33,893 nucleotides of DNA, from positions 1,099,259-1,133,151 of the forward strand of contig RPFO01000138.1 in the NCBI GenBank assembly GCA_009746045.1, written 5' to 3'. The notes beneath the pieces are model-generated. The model made no database searches and had not been told where the DNA came from. It saw nothing but the letters and a program-made list of their open reading frames with translations. Both the position numbers and the translations under genes were made by a program. This DNA is from Mesostigma viride (Eukaryota; Streptophyta; Mesostigmatophyceae; Mesostigmatales; Mesostigmataceae). Of the stretch, positions 29,288 to 33,893 are shown piece by piece; position 1 is the stretch's first letter, and each line of letters starts with the position of its first letter.

Positions 29288-29964
29288 TGTTGCGTGCCCG
29301 ACCCTTGGAACGGGCGCAACAATGGAATAAATTATGTATTTTGGCTTGTTGTCATAGTCCGTAGGACTTTGGGACCCATTTCGGGACTTAATTCGGGAAT
29401 TGTCCCTTGGTCAGGACTTTTGTATGGAACTATGATAGTTTGTGTGATTCGGACCAGTTATTTTGGGCCTAGGTTGATGTATGCGATCTTCTAGGGGCCG
29501 GTGCAGTCGCGCCGCGCTGCGTACTTTATAGCTGGTTGAGATATTGTACTCATGCGTGGATTCTGAAGCCTGGCGAGGGTCGATGTCGACCCGAGGATCT
29601 TGTGTGGACTGCATGTTTCTGAGTTCTCTGGAAGGTCGGCGCCATGTCGGCGCCTCTTGCCAGCTTGGTGGCAGACCTAGGTGAAATTGGTCCGAGGACG
29701 AGAGTTTCGTCCTCTTGGTTCGATGAATGTAAAGTGCGATGAAGCCTACACATTGAACCTGGGGCACTTATCCATTTGTAATTGGTCTTGCTAGCCATTA
29801 TAAGTGTGTATTAAATAGCTTGGCATCAAGCCGCGGTGCCAGATATCTCACGACTCCAGTCGTGAAGCGCAATCTGCATTAGGCCACCTTGATTCTTCCT
29901 AATACCGGCACAGTTGATCTTTCGCGACGTAGCTCAGGCTAGGTGTCTGGGCTGGCACGTTACA
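29288..29964 (+). repeat. 3' LTR of element 1
   Basis: 677 bp, ends GTTACA, followed by target duplication CTATG (29965-29969). Compared with the 5' LTR it has gatgtatg for gatatatg, a 3-base deletion in the ctagcccggg string, and a 2-base deletion at ttctgtatag. Confidence 0.95.
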
Positions 29965-29969
29965 CTATG

Positions 29970-30575
29970 TGATCATGTCTACCTGATCTGTGCGGGCCAG
30001 GTGCCCGGCTAGGCCCAGGCGCCTGTGCCTAAGAATGTGGGAAACGTAGGGCAAATCAGCGTACCAGTCCTTATTGCTAATGTGCAAACCAAAGGGGATA
30101 TTAAGTGCCTTGCGCAGCATCTTGGAGTCGTTGCCGTCGAGTCGTTTTTCCAGCTTCTGCATCAGCGTCCATGTCTCGTCGCTGTAGGTCGCGCAGGATG
30201 GTCAGAATGACAACCTTGAAGAGGTCACGCTTGACGATCCAGGGTGGGGCGGGATCGCTCCACCAGCGGCGGTGGTCACGGAGTTGCGCCCACGCCATGC
30301 CTATCCGGGTCATCATGTCGTCCTCACAGTCGGGAAGCCAACTGCCGAACAACTTGAAGCGGCCTGAAGTAGGGTAACTGACCTCAGTGTCGTCTAAGAG
30401 GAGTGGGGGCGGGGGCCCGGCCAGACCGAGGGCGATGGCCTCCTCCGTTTTGGGGCTGATTTCTAGACCAACAGCACAAGCCTCGAGCGCCAGGCAGTCC
30501 AGCCAACGTTGGGCAGACTTCAGTTTCTCAATGACCGTGATCTCGTCGGCATAAATGAGGTCAGATAGTAAATTG
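29970..30575 (-). pseudogene. LINE reverse transcriptase C-terminal fragment, minus strand
   Basis: On the minus strand LIYADEITVIEKL (motif C region) is followed in the same frame by a stretch to WLPDCEDDMMTRIGMAWAQL and KRDLF. After a frame change near 30165 it continues with LEKRLDGNDSKMLRKALN, YADLPYVSHILRHRRLGLAG and HLARTDQV. This is the end of a LINE-type reverse transcriptase with its C-terminal extension. It is truncated at 30575, before the YADD side is complete. LTR element 1 cut it at 29964/29970; the rest is at 16116-16149. The copy at 31900-33020 is its close relative in the opposite orientation. Confidence 0.85.
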
Positions 30576-30858
30576 GTTGGGGCATGATGCAGACGATATT
30601 AGTAACGTTCGCGTAAATATTTTCTAATGAGATTAGCACAGTACTCGGTGGCATGCCCATGCGCATGACACGCAATTGTTCCCCTGACGACCCCGCCAAC
30701 TACCGCGGAGTCTGCATCCCGAGCGCCGCGCTCAAGTTGTTCATGTGCATGATCCTCAACCGCCTTCGTTCTGCTCTCGACCGTCACCTTGGAGAGAGTC
30801 AAATGAGCTTTCGTCCTGCCGGGCGCGCAACACCATCATGGCCATCTTCGTCGCGCGC

Positions 30859-31493
30859 TGTTACGTCCCCACTCAGATTTACACTCAATCTAACCTGAGC
30901 TACGTAGCGAAAGATCAACTGTGCCTGTATTACAGTAGGAAGAATCAAGGTGGCCTAATGCAGATTGCGCTTCACGACTGGGGTCGTGAGATATCTGGCA
31001 CCGCGACTTGATGCCAAGCTAATGAATACGCACTTATAATGGCTAGCAAGACCATTTACAAATGGATAGTTGCCCCAGGTTCAATGTGTAGGCTTAGCCG
31101 CACATGACATTCATCAAACCAAGAGGACGAGACCTTCGTCCTCGGACCAATTTTACCTAGGTGCGCGCTACCGACGGCGGAACTGGAAAGCAGGCGTGGC
31201 GCAACGTGCACCGACCTTCAGTCCAGAACCTACCAAAGCATCACTCACAAGATTCTGTTTGGCATCTAGGGCCGACTCGGCCCTGAGAAGATCTTGTACC
31301 GCAACCTAGGCCCAAAATAACTAGTCCGAATCACACAAACTATCACAATTTCATACCAAAGCCCCGAACTACGGACAAATCCCCAAATAAGTCCCGAAAT
31401 GAGTCCTAAAGTCCCACGGACTATGGAAGCAAGCCAAAAGCACAATTTATTTCATTGTTGCGCCCGTTCGAAAAAGGGTCTGTGGCCGCAACA
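30859..31493 (-). mobile_element. Solo LTR of the element 1 family, inside the LINE
   Basis: On the minus strand it is a diverged copy of the element 1 LTR, starting TGTTGCGGCCACAG and ending near CGTAACA. It is flanked by the target duplication CGCGC at 30854-30858 and 31494-31498. Removing it and one CGCGC rejoins the LINE frame (IFVAR to RLFEEIALL). It differs at many positions from the two LTRs of element 1, so it is older or from a sister family. Confidence 0.9.
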
Positions 31494-32449
31494 CGCGCCG
31501 CCTCTTCGAGGAAATCGCTCTCCTGCAACCTGGTGAGTTTCCCGCCATCCTGATCTTCGTCGACTTCATCAAGGCTTTTGATTCTGTCCTCTGGGCCACT
31601 CTATGCATGGGCTGTCGTTGCTCGCGCTCGCGTCCCCACACCCCTGCCATTACCGTCATCCGCACGCTGTACGAGGGGTCGACCACTTCGGCACGCACTC
31701 AACACGGCTTTACCCCGCCATGGATGTCCACTGCAGACCGGCGTCTGGCAGGGTTGCGTCCTGTCGCCGTACCTGTTGATTATTGTAGTGGATTATGTTA
31801 TGCGCCAGGCACGTGCCCGCTTTGCTAGCATCGCAGGCCGTGCCCCTGGCCTAGTGATCACAAACGAGCTTGGGGAAGGGGGGCCGACTAACAAGTAGAA
31901 TTTACTAGCTGACCTCATTTATGCCGACGACATCAGGCTCATCGAGAAGCCGGAGTCTGCCCAACTTTGGCTGGACTGGGCCTGGCGCTCGAGGCTCGGG
32001 CGGTTGGTCTAGAAGTCAGCCCCAAAACGGAGCCCCTGGCTCTCGGCATGGCCGGGCCCCTGCCCACACTCCGCCTCTTAGACGACACAGAGGTCAACTA
32101 CCCTACTTCAGGCCGCTTCAAGCTGCTCTGCAGTTGGCTTCCCGACTGCGAGGACGACCTGACGACACGGATCGGCATGGCGTGGGCGCAACTCTACGAC
32201 CACCGCCGCTGGTAGAGCAGCCCCGCCCTACCCCGGATCGTCAAGCGTGACCTCTTCAAGTCGTCATTCTGACGGTCCTGACCTACGGCGCCGAGACCTG
32301 GACACTGACGCAGGAGCTGGAGCAACGACTCGACGGCAACGTCACCAAGATGCTGCGCAAGGCCCTTAACATCCCCTTTGGTTTGCACATTAGTAATGAG
32401 GATTTGTACGCTGAATTGCCCTATGTTTCCCACATTCTTAGGCACAGGC

Positions 32450-32928
32450 ACAGGCACAGGCACTGCCGCTAAGGCAGCCATGCCTAGACTATTTGCCTAG
32501 CTGTGCCAACACACCTAGCCACGTGCGCCGCCAACGCACGGTCCACAACCAGCCATAGCCTAGTACAGCCATGCTACGCCCTGGCTATGTTTAGCCAAGC
32601 CATGCCTATAATGGGACCCCCCCATGCATGTTGCATTAAGAATTTAGCCATGCTATGCCATGCAGAGAGATGCTCTCTGTCGAGAAGCCATGTCCTAGCT
32701 CTTGTATAGCCATGCTGATCTTCCTCCCTCACAGGCATGCTCCCCCCCTTACCCGGGCATAGCGTGATAGACCATGAGGGTGCAGGTGCCCTGGTGCACC
32801 TAGAGCAAGGGTAGCTTACATTCCCACCCTTGCATGAAGTAGCCTAGGATGTATTAAAAGCCATATGCCCCTTCTCAGGGATATGCGCTACATTGACTCC
32901 CAACGGAGCGATGTTGATAATTAATTAA
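32450..32928. mobile_element. 479-bp insertion in the LINE, flanked by a 12-bp direct repeat
   Basis: TTAGGCACAGGC occurs at 32438-32449 and again at 32929-32940, and the LINE coding sequence (LRHR to RLGLAG) is continuous once the insert is removed. A 12-bp target duplication and the A/T-rich tail (TTGATAATTAATTAA) fit a SINE or other LINE-mobilised sequence. The left border carries a (GGCACA)n expansion. Many AGCCATGC strings occur inside. No protein is encoded. Confidence 0.65.
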
Positions 32929-33200
32929 TTAGGCACAGGCGCCTGGGCCTAGCCGGGCACCTGGCCCGCACAGATCAGGTAGACACATCAGATAGACCAG
33001 CTGGCACCAAGCCCGCCCAGCCAAGGTGTTACGTCCTCACCTGGCGTGCCTCAGGCCGCGCGCGGCAGGGCCACCACCCGTGGACTTTTCGTGATAGACT
33101 CGGCATGGACATGTGCTAGCCTAGGCGCGACGTGCTCACACCCGGGCAGCCTCCTGGTTTGTCTGTAATGTGGAGGCAGATGGTACGCAAGGATTGATGG

Positions 33201-33373
33201 CAAGTAGTGATGAAGGAAACCACCCCCAAGTCTGTGGGGGCTCCGCGTGTGACCGCGTATGGCATTCATAGCGATTCGGGCCGTGCATGGTGCCCACAAC
33301 CCTGCAACTAGGACCTAGCTAGCTTACATCATCCATTCCATCCCATGTTCCCCTCCCACTGAGGACTTATGCT
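33201..33373. other. Boundary between LINE and host gene 3' region
   Basis: Nothing is recognised. The exact LINE 3' end could not be placed. Confidence 0.4.
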
Positions 33374-33520
33374 CACGTGACGCAGTCACGTGTCTATTAA
33401 CTAATTAATGACACGCAAGTACTTACTTTCTTACGTGTCAGATTACAATGCGATACATCGCGTTCTAACCTTACAACGCGATGTCTCGCGTTCCTACAAC
33501 GCGATGTCTCGCGTTGTAAA
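33374..33520. repeat. Palindrome cluster with AACGCGA-TCGCGTT units
   Basis: Begins with CACGTGAC-GCA-GTCACGTG (33374-33392). Then come three tandem units of about 20-28 bp, each an inverted repeat: one diverged (AATGCGATACATCGCGTT, about 33447-33464) and two of AACGCGATGTCTCGCGTT (ending near 33516). It may be a small MITE or a protein-binding array in or beyond the 3' UTR of the SHIPPO gene. Confidence 0.75.
33443..33475 (-). promoter_or_regulatory. TGTAA poly(A) signal candidates of the SHIPPO gene
   Basis: TGTAA reads on the minus strand at 33475-33471 and 33447-33443, about 240-270 bp after the stop codon. They overlap the palindrome cluster. Confidence 0.4.
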
Positions 33521-33712
33521 ATAACACGGTTTAAAAACCCCATGGTATACCGGATAACGAATAACGAATAGTAGAACACTGATTGTCTCCATTGACATAG
33601 ACTGCATAGATATTGGGGTGCACTGACGAATTTCAGCAGCACACCTGGCACAAAGTTTTGAGATTGAACACAGCAGCATTGGTATCTGGAAAAAAAATTA
33701 AGATGTACAGCT

Positions 33713-33893
33713 TTATGGTCTACGCCCAGAAATTGTGTAGCTGGGACCTTCCTTGGGTGGAGGGCTGGTGTAGGCGCCAGGCCCTGGCACATCGTCAGGA
33801 ACCGGAGTAGCAGTGCGGAATGACAAACTGAAACTGGGACCTTCTCGCCCAGAGGCAGGACTGTACGCCCCTGGTCCTGGTGTCGCATCGGTG
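33713..33893 (-). CDS. SHIPPO / sperm-tail PG-rich repeat protein, last exon (partial)
   Basis: The minus strand is open from the window edge to a TAA at 33715-33713, giving 59 residues with no start codon. It contains ATPGPGAYSPASG, DVPGPGAYTSPPP and GPSYTISGRRP. PGPGAY followed by GPxYTIxGR is the signature of the sperm-tail PG-rich (STPGR, SHIPPO) repeat found in ODF3/CIMAP-like proteins, which associate with axonemal microtubules in flagella and cilia. Two repeats are visible; earlier exons lie outside the window. This is the most convincing host gene here and implies a flagellated organism. A 163-codon frame that overlaps on the same strand is rejected. Confidence 0.82.
   Translation of the reverse strand, partial: TDATPGPGAYSPASGREGPSFSLSFRTATPVPDDVPGPGAYTSPPPKEGPSYTISGRRP

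Larger units (their letters stand above)
16150..29964 (+). mobile_element. LTR element 1: Gag-only LTR retrotransposon, complete with nested insertion
   Basis: LTRs at 16150-16831 (682 bp) and 29288-29964 (677 bp) differ by about one substitution and two small indels. They start TGTTGC and end GTTACA, and are flanked by CTATG at 16145-16149 and 29965-29969. A primer-site candidate lies 1 base after the left LTR and a polypurine tract touches the right LTR. Without nested element 2 the element is about 6.5 kb. The only recognisable gene is Gag (25632-27735); no protease, reverse transcriptase or integrase was found between Gag and the right LTR. It resembles the nonautonomous TR-GAG type described in plants and probably depends on enzymes of a relative. 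The superfamily (Ty3 or Ty1) cannot be settled without Pol. Confidence 0.93.
30655..33200 (+). pseudogene. LINE (non-LTR retrotransposon) reverse transcriptase, broken plus-strand copy
   Basis: Order of domains: SPDDPANYRGVCIPSAALKL and LGESQMSF (domains 0-1, 30680-30815); solo LTR 30859-31493; ILIFVDFIKAFDSV (motif A, about 31550); TLYEGST (31670); GVWQGCVLSPYLL (motif B, about 31740); LIYADDIRLIEK (motif C, YADD, about 31920); GLEVSPKTEPLALG; WLPDCEDDLTTRIGMAWAQL; YGAETWTLTQELEQRLDG (about 32290); MLRKALNIPFG; then a 479-bp insertion, and HRRLGLAGHLARTDQV with GRARQGHHPWTFRDRLG up to about 33110. Several frameshifts and stops make it inactive. An endonuclease domain is not visible, so the copy is 5'-truncated. 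I do not assign a clade. Confidence 0.87.

Noticed and set aside
29970-33000. A 3-kb DNA transposon with long terminal inverted repeats (about 55 bp matching at each end)
   Set aside because: The matching arms encode the same part of a LINE reverse transcriptase in opposite orientation, so they are two LINE copies head-on and not TIRs.
33397-33888. 163-codon minus-strand frame
   Set aside because: It overlaps the SHIPPO exon in another frame and lacks family-like sequence; part of it runs through the palindrome cluster.
1-33893. tRNA, rRNA or other structured RNA genes
   Set aside because: I looked for cloverleaf-like segments and rRNA-like stretches by eye and found none that I could support; a covariance-model scan would be needed to exclude small ones.

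Overview
The window looks like repeat-rich nuclear DNA of a flagellated green alga (Chlorophyta). The clues are short introns with clean GT/AG borders, TGTAA near several apparent mRNA 3' ends (the usual chlorophyte poly(A) signal), a PAT/DIRS-type tyrosine-recombinase retrotransposon of the kind known from volvocine algae, and a terminal exon with sperm-tail PG-rich (SHIPPO) repeats, a family tied to flagella. The species cannot be named from sequence alone. Almost everything here is mobile DNA or simple repeat; only the SHIPPO exon at the right edge is a confident host gene.

Layout. 1-2994: right half of a PAT-like DIRS element: reverse transcriptase tail, RNase H and tyrosine recombinase in one frame, followed by a B1-A2-B2 split-direct-repeat end. 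It is inserted in a CACTA (En/Spm) transposon, of which remain the first exon of a TNP2-type transposase (minus strand, 2995-3362), a divergent multi-exon companion gene (plus strand, about 3795-7400; Ala/Pro/Lys-rich, possible Tudor-like domain), a subterminal TCTCAC array, and the right terminus GAGTTCCTAGTG (8080-8091). A second terminus with the same 12 bases but different subterminal repeats (TTTTTATCAC) ends at 8860. 9448-10039: broken hAT-like BED/transposase fragment. 11165-11540: LINE reverse transcriptase fragment. About 11735-13027: a 1.3-kb (GGGA)n tract. 13140-16080: AT-rich TATACCGTA clusters around a degenerate reading frame and an unassigned region.

16150-29964 is a complete nested structure. 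LTR element 1 (plus strand, 677-682-bp LTRs, target duplication CTATG) carries only a Gag gene plus a small upstream frame broken by one TAG. LTR element 2 (minus strand, 17091-24353, 700-bp LTRs, target duplication CCAGT) sits in its leader and has no recognisable coding sequence. Element 1 itself interrupted a reversed LINE fragment, which continues at 29970-30575. 30655-33200 is a second LINE copy on the plus strand, broken by a reversed solo LTR related to element 1 (30859-31493, target duplication CGCGC) and by a 479-bp insertion flanked by a 12-bp direct repeat. The order of events can be read directly: LINE fragments, then LTR element 1 and the solo LTR, then LTR element 2.

Functionally, neither LTR element encodes its own reverse transcriptase. 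Both share LTR-terminal motifs, purine-tract layout and primer-site spacing, so both were probably moved by enzymes from a relative elsewhere. Near-identical LTR pairs indicate recent activity.
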